A stretch of DNA of 64,000 nucleotides from Desarmillaria ectypa (GCA_030407005.1 JAUDYN010000008.1:2914001-2978000), one strand, 5' to 3'. Numbered from the stretch's first letter, positions 46,260-58,848 are shown. Program-made: numbers and translations. Notes: a model not told the origin generated them from the sequence alone.

Positions 46260-48980
46260 CACCTTGAAGCATGAACACCATTGTTTGAAGATTCCAGAAA
46301 TAGGAGGTCTACTATGGTAACTACTATATTTGTATATTCCTAGATGGCATAGAGGAGCCTTAGCTTGTTCTCAGGTCATTAACATAGTCAATGAATGCTG
46401 ACATGCCAAAAAGAAGTAAATTATAATGGGGGCATTGATACTTATGATGTGAGACAGAAGTATAAATGGTGAAATATCAAGTACATAACAATAATTTGTT
46501 GCATGAATCCCAAACAAAAACTCAATGCTATATTATTTATGAATAAAGTTGTAGCATAAAAGCAGACAGTGATTACTTACATTTGCACTTCCTTGTTGAG
46601 CTGCAGAGCCTTGGGTTCCTTGTCTCAGTTTTTGGACTGGTGTCATTGAATGACTATTACTGCCAAGATGCTGGTTCCAGTTGGAGCCATGTGCATCACT
46701 AGTTCTGGACTTTTTGTTTATTGAGACCAGATCATTGAGTCACTGGTCCTGTTGCCTAAGGCTCAGACTCTTCATGGCTAACCTTTACTGACCTAGTGGG
46801 GCTTTCTTGCTTCCAGGTTATCTTTACACATACTTTCTTATGGGTACAGTTACAAACATAGTCTGTATATTAGTAAAATTGAACTTTATACATATTTACA
46901 GTGGTGGATGGCTGGCAAGAATATCAGTACCAGAAGGTCACTGTTGCTTTCTGTGACTCATGGAAGGCATTTAATACTATTAAAAGGCTATAAAAACATA
47001 GTTATTGATCTTAGAAAGATCTCATCCCATCACAGCATCATTTCACATCAAAATGATTGTAAAATCATACCTTTTTTAAACTTTAGGTGAACTAGTCACC
47101 TCTTGAAGTTATACATGCATACAGGAACTGAACTCAAGCCTTAAAATGATGCATACATGTGGTGGAAAATTAAATGCAAGCTTGCAAGTGTGACAATGTG
47201 TCACATTTGTATTTAACTTAAGTTGAACTGTCTTAACTTTTGGTCACTGTGCCGTATCACATATATGTGTGCACCAAATTTTGGCTTCTACAAGCTAGTA
47301 CTCACCACAGGACTAACAACACCCATCTGCTCAGTTAACAGGAATACAGGATCAGAATCCACTAGAAATAAAGATCAGAGGACAATGGTCTGCCATCTGC
47401 ACTATCATCCATCATCAGTAACCCACTTTTCCACCAGACTATGAACTGTGTCAGGTATAATGGATGGCCATCCACCAGTGGAAGTCCATGTCTCCACCTT
47501 AATATCACCAAGGATGGTGATCCCATATGGTTTTCCTTTAGGAGAATCATTTAGGAGTGTAAAAAGAGGTGGACATGACAGAGCAGGTTGCTAGTTTGCA
47601 AGATTTATCAGAGCAGATAGGTATAGGAGTAGGAAGTTGGCTTGGTTCTGAGAAGTATAAAAGCACCAATATAACTAGAAAATCAATCAATCAAGCTCAT
47701 AGCACACTAAAGGAATAAATTTCTTATTCAAGCCTTCAGCTTAGCATACTTTAGCAGTCTTGCATCTAGTATTGTTAGCAGACAGTATGAAAGCTTGTTG
47801 CTATCACTTAGAACCTGCTCTCAAAGCTCAAATATCTTGAAAGGATGTTGAGTCTCACTCTTTCACTCTTCTCTGCTATCAGAAATGGATTCATACTGAT
47901 CTGAAGCAGGTGGTTCTTGCACCTCCTTGTATACTTACTGTATACAAAAGATCTTGCAAAAGCAAACTGTAATTCTCTCACCAGAGAGTTTGCCAGCCTT
48001 ACAGCAAGCTGTAGTACAATTGCTATAGTTGTTTGATAATAACAAGACAACTGGTCCATGATCTATGATAGGTGCCTAGATTAGATATGATAAGATTTGA
48101 AAAAGAAGTGAAATTGTAACCATACTTATAGGAATTTGAAAATTGCACAGCATTTGTAATTCTAATCCATGATAGTACAAGTAGCTAGTTCTGGACCCTT
48201 CCTTCTCTCTCCAAGTTGTGGTGTACACATAGAAAGTGGTGCTATGACTTAGGAGCTGTTCATAACTTTGAGCTTTGTGTAGGTTTAGCAAGCTTACTCA
48301 GAGAAATATGAGAAATTTTAGAATAAGACTTTTGAGAAACTGTATTAGAGTGAATACAAAATCAGTAAAGCTATTTCTGTTCTGTTAAGTTGTGATAAGT
48401 CTGTTTGAGAAATGATCTAAAGTGAAAATCTAAATTTTATTCTGAGATCTGAATCTGGATCTGTTTCCAAGCACTTCTGAAGTGTTCTTTAAGTCAAGAT
48501 GTTCTATTTGAGTCAGTTTGTAAATGCCTATATACAGTTGTATAGTGAGCAGGCTAATTCAGTGATTGGTCTATATATTTAAATAGTAAGCTCACTAGAG
48601 TTGCAATTTGTATCATCTCTGTTTGGTTGGAATCAGCATCCTATAGTGTAAAAGTATCAAATCTACTTTGAAGATTGCATAATACCAGTCAACCTCCTTC
48701 CTGTAAAATTTCATATACTTAGGATCTCTATTGAGAAAACTTAGAATGCTAAAAGTGTCAAGAACATCAGAATTCCTTCCAGATATTAAAGTAATGTCAG
48801 GTCACCTTAGAAATAATAGACTCCTCTAGAACTTATGAGGGTGATTGTATATTATATAATTTATGTGAGTGTGTGAGAATTAGAGTGACATCATAATAGT
48901 TCATGCACTATTCTACAGGTACCCATGACTAGCCTCATCAACAGTATCAGTCTTAAATACTGAATCAGACAGCCAGCATA
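46260..48980. other. Left part of CpG-depleted island, no gene
   Basis: CG dinucleotides are essentially absent from here to the window end, except in scattered spots. The first 350 bp are still homologous to the 3' flank of S33 copy 1. The rest is AT-rich, with a TATA-like GTATAAAAG near 47657 and no recognisable open frame; it is probably old unclassified repeat. Confidence 0.5.
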
Positions 48981-49381
48981 TATTAGACCCATGTCTCATA
49001 TGATCTGCAGACTCACACTAACTCCTCAGGCTGTCTTGCATTCAGAAAATCACCCATGGATAGTGACTATAGTCTTCTGATCAAGCAAGAGAGAGTGGTA
49101 TAAGTATAAGATAAACTTTAGTTTGAAGATGGGAAAAGTACATCAAGAACTAACTAGTTTATATATGTGAATGAGATAGCTAAAAATAAATGTTTCTATA
49201 AGTAGTCTGTTTTGAAAACAAAAAGAAACATGTGTTAGGCAAGCAATGATTGCAAGCTATAAGTATAATAACCAGATATCACATTGCTATGGATTTGTGA
49301 TGCTATGGATTAGGTAATCAAAAATGATCCAATGGATAAGATAAGATGAGATAAGCAGAGGAAAGAAGCAAAATCATAACA
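48981..49381 (-). repeat. 3' LTR of old Gypsy element E0
   Basis: About 401 bp, related in reverse orientation to the LTRs at 50958 and 58849; it shares the CATTCAG-then-AATCACCCATG block and ends AAATCATAACA. On the minus strand a purine-rich GAGAGGATAA precedes TGTTATG, as expected for a polypurine tract. The outer end is worn (TA for TG). Confidence 0.6.
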
Positions 49382-50957
49382 TTATCCTCTCATTAAGATA
49401 GTTGTCCCAACTATTAAGGTTCTTCTTCTGGGAAATTGCATTGAGCTTCTGCTTGGGAGGTCCAGTATTCATCTAATAGGGCCTTCCATCAATTTTCATC
49501 TGGGTTCCTTATCCATTTCTTGATTCCATCTTTTCATTGGACTAGATAGGTGATGTTCTTATCTTCTGAGTATTTGTGATCGAGGATCACTTTGACCACC
49601 TTTTCTTGTATTATGATTTTGACAGTGTTGATTTTTCAGGTGTGTTGCACTCTTTTTTTATATTCTGTGATTGTGTCTTTCACATTTCCCATCTCCATTT
49701 TCCTGACCTAGGAGTTGTGCTCTCATGTCCAGCCTCTCTATTTGACCAGATAGTCAGTTACTACTTTCAATGATTGACCCTTTTTAGCCTATACCTGATA
49801 GGTTTAGGAGTCTAGTACTTCTTCAACTGTGTATTCTTCCTAACCATTGACTAGATCTGGAGGTGGAGAGGGCAGTTGTTCTTGATTCAGAAATGCTGGT
49901 GCAATATATAGTATCAGAAGCTTTTTGTTAAAGTGAGGGTGGATTTTCCAGTGGGAGAGTAGCTTCAACTTGTACACTGCTGATCCTGTTTTTTCTAGGA
50001 TCTCAAATAACCCTGTTTATTTGTTGTTGAGCTTCTTCTTTGGTTGATAAAGGTGGAGGTTGCTCATGTCAAGCCAAACCTTGTTGCCAACTTGGTATTT
50101 CTGGGCTGGTCATTTTTTCTTGTCATACTGCTCCTTCATTTGAGTGGCCATCTTTTCTAGGGTGTCATGCACTTCCTTGTGAACCTTCACCATTGCTTTC
50201 ATGAATTCAATAGTGGTCGGGTTTGCAAATAGGGTATTTCAAGTGGAATCAGGGATGAGTCAAGGATTCCTCCCATAAAGAGTCATAAATGGACTTTTGC
50301 CAGTGGCAGAATGGACTTGGTTATTGTGGGCAAACTTGGCAAGAGGTAACCACTTGCTCCAGTTATCCTGTCAGTGGTTTATGAAAATCTGGATGTATTT
50401 CTCAATCTCTTGATTGACTTGTTCTGTTTGTCCATCCATTTGAGGATGATATGCTGTAGAGGCATTGAGGGTGATGTTTAACATCTGGTATAGGTTCTTC
50501 ATAAAATAAGAGATAAATTGAGGACCTTGATCAGAGATTACTACTTCAGGTATACTATGTTTAATATAGACATTGTCTCATAGAATCCAGGCCCATCCCT
50601 TTGCAGAGAGTTCCTTATGATAGGCAATAGGGATAATAGTCTTGGAGAATCTGTCAATGACTACTAGTAGAGTATCATAGCCACTTGACTCAGAGAGTCT
50701 GGTGATCATATCAACCAAGATGTGCATCCATGGTTGAGTAAGGATGGTGTTGGGATACAATATGGCAGCTTTCACTTGCATACTGCTTTTTGTGCATTGA
50801 TACATTTCACATCCTTTTATATATTTTTCCACATCCCTTTTCAATTTTGGCCACCAATAATCCTGGAGGACCAGTTCAGCAGTTTTTGCTATGCTGGGAT
50901 GTCCAGCAGTGATGTGGTCATGGTTACAGGTGATGATCTCACTTTGTAGAGACTCCT
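49382..50957 (-). mobile_element. Gypsy element E0, 3' part of pol
   Basis: On the minus strand, reading from 50957 down: the integrase zinc region (AGHPSIAKTAELV, DYWWP, GCEMYQC), the catalytic core start (HILVDMITRLSESSGYDTLLVVIDRFSKT), VVISDQGPQF, and near 49800 the chromodomain lead EEYTVEEVLDS. Stops replace several conserved residues. The element is cut at 50957 by E1 and resumes at 59240. Confidence 0.7.
50953..50957. repeat. Target-site duplication of E1, left
   Basis: ctcct, repeated exactly at 59240-59244 on the other side of E1. Confidence 0.8.
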
Positions 50958-51348
50958 TGTTATGATTTTTCCATTTATTCACCTTACTCAAGGTCCTATC
51001 CATATGCATCACTCAAAACACTGATGTCCATTGATAAGCCTTATTAATTCCTCTTTGTATCACCTATTCCTAATAGCCTCACTGTGGTTGGACCATAGTC
51101 ACCTGACTCTTATGGTTTCACACATGTATACTATCATTTCACCTATTATTAGCCCAACACTTTTAGTATATAAATAGAGTAGCTTTTGTACATACTCTCT
51201 ATCTTTTAACTAAACTTAAATATATACACCATTTTCTACACTCTTCCAAAGGTCCTGCCACTCTCTTATCATGGGTGATTGTCTGAATGTGAGGCAGCCC
51301 AAGAGTAGCACTTGATCCCAAGATCATGTGTCAGACAGGGTTGTAACA
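50958..51348 (+). repeat. E1 5' LTR
   Basis: 391 bp, TGTTATGA...GTAACA. It holds TATATAAA near 51170 as promoter candidate. It differs from the 3' LTR at roughly fifteen sites, nearly all C/T or G/A. Confidence 0.8.
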
Positions 51349-51406
51349 TTAGTCAAAAGATTTACCACCCACTCCTTCTATGCTAGCTGTAAAAGTAGCA
51401 AACTTC

Positions 51407-51523
51407 ATGACCAAACCTAATGAAAACAAAAAAATGATCACCCTCAGTGTTGCAATTGGTGGTATTACCCTTTTAATAATCTTTACCACCCTTTTCATAT
51501 TAGTATATGAAGAGGAGATCTGA
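51407..51523 (+). CDS. Short transmembrane-type ORF in the E1 leader
   Basis: A 38-codon frame between the 5' LTR and gag: a charged start (MTKPNENKKM), about 22 hydrophobic residues (ITLSVAIGGITLLIIFTTLF) and an acidic end LVYEEEI. E2 has a counterpart of 30 codons at the same place ending LTYEEGI. It could be a small membrane peptide or the N-terminus of a longer gag frame cut by a stop. Confidence 0.35.
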   Translation: MTKPNENKKMITLSVAIGGITLLIIFTTLFILVYEEEI

Positions 51524-52055
51524 ACTCTCCTCTGCCAAGAGCAGTGACCCCACCACCCTCAACCACCACTCCCACCCCACCCACCTCACCACCCTCAACA
51601 TGGCCTTTCTAGGAGGCCCTCCCCCACCAGACTGGCAACTGAGGAAGAGGTACTACTCCCTCATCCCCAGGTCTGATTCTCAAACACCACCATCTCCAAG
51701 AAGATCAATACACATCGAAGGACCCCAATCCCAGGCTATTCCAACAACCAGGTGGAATGACCTGCCCCCACCATCACCCAGGAATATGCAAGGAATGTAC
51801 AGGCTACATTTGAGAATCTTCTGCTCATGTATTCCCTGCCCCAATGTCCCTGTCTCCATTCCCCAATCCTATCCCATCCCCACTTCAGGGCCTGACACCC
51901 CAACAATCCAGGAATGGATCATAATCACCCCTATGGTCTCTGGGCCATCAATATCCAGGACAGAGGCTCCTGGCCAAGAGGAGGGACAGAGTCCTCCTTC
52001 TTACTCCTCACCATTGAGCTCTCTGATGACTCTAATAGGGACAATGACACCATGA
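51507..52055 (+). pseudogene. E1 proline-rich leader frame (gag N-terminus)
   Basis: 182 codons, Pro/Ser/Thr rich (MAFLGGPPPPDWQLR and TTRWNDLPPPSPRN). E2 shows the matching GPPPSPTIGWNDPPS at 60594-60640. It is probably the N-terminal part of gag. Confidence 0.45.
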
Positions 52056-52779
52056 CTGCAGCCACTCCTCTCACCCCTGACAGCCTCTTCAATGCCAATG
52101 GGGCTAATTACAATTGGCCAGAGCTCTCCAAAGTCCACTGGACCCTAGTTGGCCCCTTTAGGGCTGCTGCCTGGGAACTCAGGCAAGCTGACATTGAGGC
52201 CCAAATGGGCTGGCCTGAACTCAGGCCTGACATGGACAAGTGGCTGGCCCTTAACAGGGGTGACCCCATATGAGAACCTAACCTGGGTGCCACTATTTGT
52301 GCCTAGATACACACTAACTGGTGTCAGGAACTATACCCCCCTGTTGTAGGGGACCTGGTACCCAGATTATAGCCTCAGATGGCTGAGGAATGATGGAATT
52401 TAGGTCATGCCCTTAGGTGACTCGGTTGACTAAAGGTTGACAGATAGGAGGAGGATGGACATAACACCCAACTTTGATAGTTTTACATATGGAACAGGCT
52501 ACTATGGTGGGCTGGGATATTCCCAGCCCTAATATATGAACTACCCTCACTATCTCCCTGACACACTGGCTCATCAGCCACAATTTTTGCCCAACTTGCC
52601 ACCACACAGTCAGGCACATCAACAAGGTTACCACCTCTATCAGGGTGGTAGCCTTCTATTTGCAGGTATGGGAGAAGATCCTAAAACAAGTACCACCCCT
52701 GCAGGGCTAACTCCAGCTATGATAGAGGAACTTTGACAGATGACTAGAACTGTACCAATTGAAAAGGAATAGCACATCA

Positions 52780-53941
52780 AGAAGATGCACAAGGAACTTA
52801 CCAAGAAAGAAGCTGTCAGAAACAAGATGATGGACTACCTCTGTGGCAAAGAAAAGGGGAAAGAACCAGAATGTAGGAGGCTGACAGAATCCCCAAGAGG
52901 ATCTGCTCCACAATCAGATCGATTCTCAATCCCAAGGCCACCCCCCAAAAAGGGCCATCCCAACCTTTTACCCAATCCTGTCAGGAATGCCCCTGATGGT
53001 GCCCCTTACATGGAGATCAAACCAATTCTCATCCAGCCCCCAAAGCCATTCAAGGGGGACTGATAACATCAAATGCTTTATAGGTGATTGCATTGCCTAT
53101 TTTGAAGTGTTCTGTCACTACTTCCAGCTGCTATCACACCTGGTTCTATTTGCGACCTCTCACTTTGAGGGGGCCACCAAGGATTGGTGGGTCTACAAGA
53201 GACTCGAATTCTATGTTAGGGATGCCTATGATGGGACCCTCACCCACTTCTGATATCTCTCATGAGAATACTTTGTCAATATAGTTTCCTGCCAGTTTGA
53301 GAATCCTGTGATCAAAGAAGTCTATGAGAAAAGGATGTTTGACCTCCATATAGGAACACAGCCTGCTTCCCACTACTTCCAGAAACTGGAAGAAGAGGCT
53401 AAATTAGCAGGCCAGAGAACCAATGAGCAGGAACATGGTGCCATGATAAAGGCCATCTGACTAGGAGTACCAACCCCCTATATGATCTTTATCTCAAACA
53501 TGGGCATTAACATTCCATACACCTATCTAGAGTGGAAGGAATGAATCTCACACATATATGAAGAATGCCAGTGCAAGTGGGTGTTTGACCAGATGTCAGG
53601 AATTCCCCAGGATGGGCAGAAGAAAGACTCCCAACCCAACCCCCATATCAACCCAGTGGCAAAACCATCACTAGAGTGACAAGTTTCTCAGCTCCAAAGC
53701 TGATGGCCAATGCAGGTCCCAGCTGGAATACCAATATAGGCTGATAGACAATGTATGGGGAATTGGGTCATCCAATGGAAGTTGGCCAGAGGAAAGCTGA
53801 AAGCAGGTGTTTCAGATACAACAAGAAGGGCCACATGGCTAAGGACTGCCCTAAGAAAAGAGAATACAAAGACATTTGGTCAGTAGGGCCCACTAATGAA
53901 GTGGTGCCACCTATAACCAAGATTGAGGAGGTAAAAGAATA
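52780..53941 (+). pseudogene. E1 gag with zinc knuckle, stops
   Basis: The capsid-like region runs from QPPKPFKGD near 53034 through DNIKCFIGDCIAYFEVF, ATKDWWVYKRL and YFQKLEEEAKLAG. The CCHC knuckle at 53808-53849 reads CFRYNKKGHMAKDC, with the second Cys changed to Tyr; the E2 knuckle keeps it. Stops include TGA in KAI*LGVP and EWKE*ISH. Confidence 0.7.
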
Positions 53942-55129
53942 GGTCAACAAGAGTTCGATTCCCCTTGTTCAACCAAAACCTCCAGTAGTGAGTCCTTGGT
54001 TTCCACAGGTTAGACTTATGTATATGCTTTAGAACATTTAAACACAAAAAAATATATGACTTTGTTACAGACTCTGAAATGAAAGAACCCTGAAGAATCA
54101 AATAGAAACAGATATGTCACACTTCTAGAAGATGCTGACATGACTATTTATAGTGAATCCTAAGCCCCCAACAAAGTGCAGGATTTGCCAGATGGTGCTA
54201 GCACTACACCAAAGTCCAACAAGCTCACTATGTGGAGCTCACTGGATATGCAGATAAAACCATGGACTGGGGCTAGTAGATGGGATGCCCTCAGGCCTCT
54301 GCTTAGGAAGCCAAGTCCCACTTCACCAGGGCCATTGGGGGAAACAAGCACCCACCAAGGCTGAAGACTGAGGACTGAAGATGGAGATTGGGGGACATAT
54401 AACAAGTTGGGGAGACAACTCTCAGGACATCTGGGTAGATCTGATGAGACAGACACCTGACTCACAAGATTCCCAGGAAGAACCAATCCACACTGACTGG
54501 AGGAAAGGCTGTATGCTACCCAATCCAGCTAGAGAAAAGAAGTTGGTTGAAATATTGGCATTGACAGATATCATGACTGTGACAGAACCTAATCCTGACA
54601 TCTCTGCTGACACCTCTGGAAAAGATAGTACTACAACCCTCACCTCATCAAAAGTGGTGACAGCTGAAGAACAGGAGGAAGCTGCTAGTGCCCAGGCAGT
54701 AAAGAGAGGGCACCCTAGTAGAACCACTATTATTGTTGAAGTACCAGACAAAGAGGATGATATGGCCTTCCTACAATAGAAGGTGCAACAGTCCAAAGCC
54801 AGAACTCTGACACCCAAAGTCCTGTCTAATAAGGGGGTACTGAAACCCAAAATCCTGCCAGTCACAGGAGTACCAGATCACATATAGTACAAACTATTTG
54901 GAGTTGACTAGACTCTACATGCTGTTCATACTGCCAAGAACTTGGCTATCACCAAAGCTGTTCTCTCCATATGGGTTCATCCCAAATGACTTGGAGAAAT
55001 CACTGATGAGGTCACACAGAGCTTACAGACTGAAGAGAGTCTAGCTTAAGAGTGGCTCTATGAACTTCATGAACTGATCTGGTATATCTACAGTGCCAAA
55101 AGTTCCAGCTGGAACTTCTTGGTGGATGT

Positions 55130-58100
55130 ACAACTTGCCCTCTGCATAGGGAAGAAGATATTGACAACCTGAGCATTGTTGGATAGCAGCTGCACAGGTA
55201 GCTCTATCAACTGAAGTTGTGTCCAACAACATCAGTTGGACATCTGAAAGGCCACTGCCCCAATTCCCATCTATAATGCCAATAGAACCCATAACAAGGC
55301 AGGTGATATCACTGAATTTGTGGAAATCTGAATGACTATCAGAGACCACACCAAATGAATTGACCTTGTGGTCATGGACTTAGGTGCAAAGATAGTGTAC
55401 TTAGGCCAAAACTGGCTTAAATGCCATAATCCATTGATCAACTGGAAGATAGGCTGAATAACTTTCAGATACTGTCATTGCATCAAAAGCCAATTTCTTC
55501 TCCCCAATGCAGATGATGAGGATCAGTGGGAGGAAGAGTTAGAAGAAGGTGAAAGTATTCTTGCTGTCAACATGCAAGAAGAACTCATACTATGAGCAGT
55601 ACATCACACCAACAAGCTAGCAGCAGCTGCTAATGTGGAAAAACTGAAGAAAATGTTTGAGGAGTTAGTACCTCCTCAATATCAAAGCTTTAGAGATTTA
55701 TTCTCAAAAGAAAGCTTTGATGAACTCCCTGAATGAAAGCCTTGGGATCATGCCATCAAACTAATACCCAATGCAAAATCAACACTGGATTGCAAGGTTT
55801 ATCCATTCAATAGAAATGAGCAGAAACAGTTGGATAAATTCCTTGACAAAAACCTCAACTCAGGACAGATTCATCCCTCAAAATCCCCTTTCACCTCACC
55901 CTTCTTCTTCATGAAGAAAAAGGATGGTTTGCTATGCCCAGTTCAGGACTATCATAAACTAAATGAGATGACAATCAAGAATTGCTATCTCCTTCCACTA
56001 ATCTCTGAACTCATTGATAAACTGCATGGAGCCAAATACTTCTCTAAACTGGATGTCCAGTGGGGGTATAACAACATACAAATTTGAGATGGAGATGAAA
56101 AAAAAGCCATATTCTGAACCAACTGAGATCTCTTTGAGCCTACAGTGATGTTCTTTGGCCTTATGAATTCCCCAGCTATATTTCAGTGGATGATGAACAA
56201 CATCTTCAAGGACCTCATTGCTGGGGAAAAAGTAACTATCTATCTCAATGATATCCTCATTTTCACTAAATCCCTCTCCAAACACTGAACCATCATACAT
56301 CAGGTTCTCCAATGTCTACAGGAAAACAAGTTGTTCCTTAAAGCTGAGAAATGTGAATTCAAAGTACTTGAAACAGAATATCTAGGGGTAATCATCAGTG
56401 AGGATGCCATTCATATGGACCCTGTCAAGGTAGCCAGAATCACAGAGTGGCCCACTCTGACAAAGAAGAAGGAATTTCAATCCTTCCTAGGATTCACAAA
56501 CTTCTATTGAAAATTCATACATAACTATTCCAAAATAGTATGACCCCTTATGCAGTTAACTGAAAAAGTAGACTGAACCTGGGGCATAGAACAAGAGCAG
56601 GCATTCATACAGCTCAAACACCTGATGACAATGAATGTTATCCTAACAATTCCCTCTGATGAAGGAAAATTCAGAGTGGAAGTGGACTCAAGTGATGGAG
56701 CCATTGGTGCTGTTCTAAGCTAAGAACAGAATGGCAAATGGAGACTCATTGCCTTTATGTCAAAGGCTCTGACTGTCACCAAGTGCAACTACAAAATCTA
56801 TAACAAGGAGTTGCTAGCTATCATGCTCACCCTAGAGGAATGCCATCATTATCTCATGGGTGCCAAGGAAGAAATTAAAATCTGGATAGACTATCAAAAC
56901 CTCCAGTATTTCCATGAACCACAGAAGTTGAACTGCCGACAAGCTCAATAGGTCACAGAGTTGGCAGAATATCACTTCATTCTCCAACATAAGGCTGGAA
57001 CAGCAAACAAAAAGGCTGACTTGCTAAGTTGACATGATGATCACAACCAAGGAAAGAAAGACAAACAAGATGTAGTTGTCCTCTCCCTGAAACACTTCAG
57101 AGCACTCATCCTGCCCACCACCAACAAACAAACCAGATGTATAAGAGATGCAACCTGACAGAAGAAACAGTGGGATCAATTCTCCAAAACAATCCTTCCA
57201 ATCCCTTGTCACAAGGAGTTATCTGTGGAAGGATGGGCTCTTATACTCTGAAATCATATTTATGCAAAATATAGAATGTCACAGGTCATTATCTCTGATC
57301 AAAAACTGCAATTTGTATTCTCATTCATGAAGGAGCTCTATCAGATGCTGAATATCACCCAAAACACATTCATGGCATACCACCTCCAGACAGATAGACA
57401 GATGCAATGAATTAACCAAGAAATCAAGAAATACCTTCAGATCTTCATCAATCATAGGCAAACCAACTGGGTAGAATGGTTACCACTTGCAGTATTTGCC
57501 CATAACAATTGAATACACTCAGCCACAGGGAAAAGCCCATTCATGGCTTTATATGGCAGAAATCCTTGACTCATTTCTGACTCCATATGAAAAACCATAT
57601 TTACAAACCCTTCAGCCATAGAATTCACAGAAACCATGGCACAGGTCCACAAGGAAGTCCATGACACTTTGGAAAAGGCAGCAATGCAAATAAAGGCACA
57701 GTACAACAAAAGAAAACAACCAACTCAAGAATACTACGTCAGTGATAAAGTTTGGCTCAATACAGCCAATCTTCATCTTCCAAGACCAAAGAAAAAACTT
57801 GACAACAAATGAACTGGACCATTTGAAATCCTTGAAAAGGCAGGCACTTCAGCATACAAGCTAAAGTTACTGCCTCACTGGAAGATACACCCCCAATTCA
57901 ACAAAAAGTTGTTGACCCCTTACACTCTGCCCTCATTCCTGAATCAACAACCACCACCATCTCCTCCCTCTGACCTTGTTGATAGACAGGAAGAATACAA
58001 AATTGAAGAAGTATTAGACTCACAGACCCAATGGGTATGCACAAAGAAAGGACAACCATCCAAGTTAGTCATGGACTACATGATTAGATGAAAAGGATGG

Positions 58101-58315
58101 ACAAGGGAACATAATTCCTGGGTCCAAGAAACTGAGATGGCTAACACCAAAGAAGTGATTAAAGAATATGAGGCTAACATTAACCACACCTTATATAACA
58201 CCAAAATCATAACCAAGGACAAAGCTGCATCCAAGATACTTGACCATGAATATTCTGAGAATGGCAATGTTATATACCTTGCTCAATGCAAGAGGACTTT
58301 AAAAATGGATCATTA
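55130..58315 (+). pseudogene. E1 pol: PR-RT-RNaseH-IN-chromodomain, inactive
   Basis: Protease: ALLDSSCTGS near 55173-55202, where the Gly of the active-site D-S/T-G is Ser. RT: DKFLDKNLNSGQIHPSKSP, HKLNEMTIKNCYLLPLI, and the catalytic box at 56241-56252 reads YLND instead of YLDD. RNase H: KFRVEVDSSDGAIGAVLS and NKELLAIMLTLEE. Integrase: FSKT...KELS, VIISDQ and AYHLQTDRQMQ; the zinc-binding part and first catalytic Asp are missing. Chromodomain: YKIEEVLDSQTQWVCTKKG to KGWTREHNSWVQE at about 57990-58130. TGA stands at many Arg codons. Confidence 0.8.
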
Positions 58316-58407
58316 ACCCAGACAAAGACATATGGAAATGCTTAATTGACCAGTACTGGATCAGTCAAGCAGAGTCCCAATTCAAAGCCCCAGAAGAAGA
58401 ACCTTAG

Positions 58408-58811
58408 TGTTATGACTCTGTCTAACATGTGATCTTGGGACTAAGCATCACTCTTGAGCTATCTTGCATTCGGACAATCACCCTGGTAAGAGGTTGGCAG
58501 AGTTTTTGGATGTATGTATAGTAGAAGATATATAGATTGAATTTAGTCAAAAGATAGAGAGTATGTACAAAAACTACTCTACTTATATACTGAAAGCATT
58601 GTGCTAATAATAGGTGAAATGATAATATACATGCTTGAAACCATTGGAGTTGGGTGACTATAGTCTAACCATGGTGAGGCTATTAGAAATAGATGAAACA
58701 TGAGAGGGTTGATAGGACTGAATACTGGTGTTTGAGACAATGCATTGGTAATGTGTGAGCATTATGATGTTGGATAAGATAAGATAATGGAAAAGTGAAA
58801 AAATCATGACA
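58408..58811 (-). repeat. Solo LTR nested in E1
   Basis: 404 bp, reverse orientation relative to E1, with TGTTATGA...ATCATGACA ends. Flanked by an exact 5-bp duplication cttag (58403-58407 and 58812-58816). It lies between the end of pol and the polypurine tract. Confidence 0.8.
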
Positions 58812-58837
58812 CTTAGCAGTCAGGATGACTGCCTTAA

Positions 58838-58848
58838 CAAGGGGGTAA
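58838..58848 (+). other. E1 polypurine tract
   Basis: The purine-rich AAGGGGGTAA sequence directly precedes the 3' LTR and is the expected plus-strand primer site. Confidence 0.55.

Larger units (their letters stand above)
39630..46620. repeat. Tandem cassette, unit C
   Basis: Third direct repeat, matching unit B from its left edge (an ATCTGACGCGTATTTTATGCG block) through the decayed passenger gene, the shared intergenic block at 42-43 kb and S33 copy 3, and matching unit A through the 75-residue gene relic at 46.5-46.6 kb. A segment of about 160 bp at 40318-40475 has no counterpart in unit B. Confidence 0.6.
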
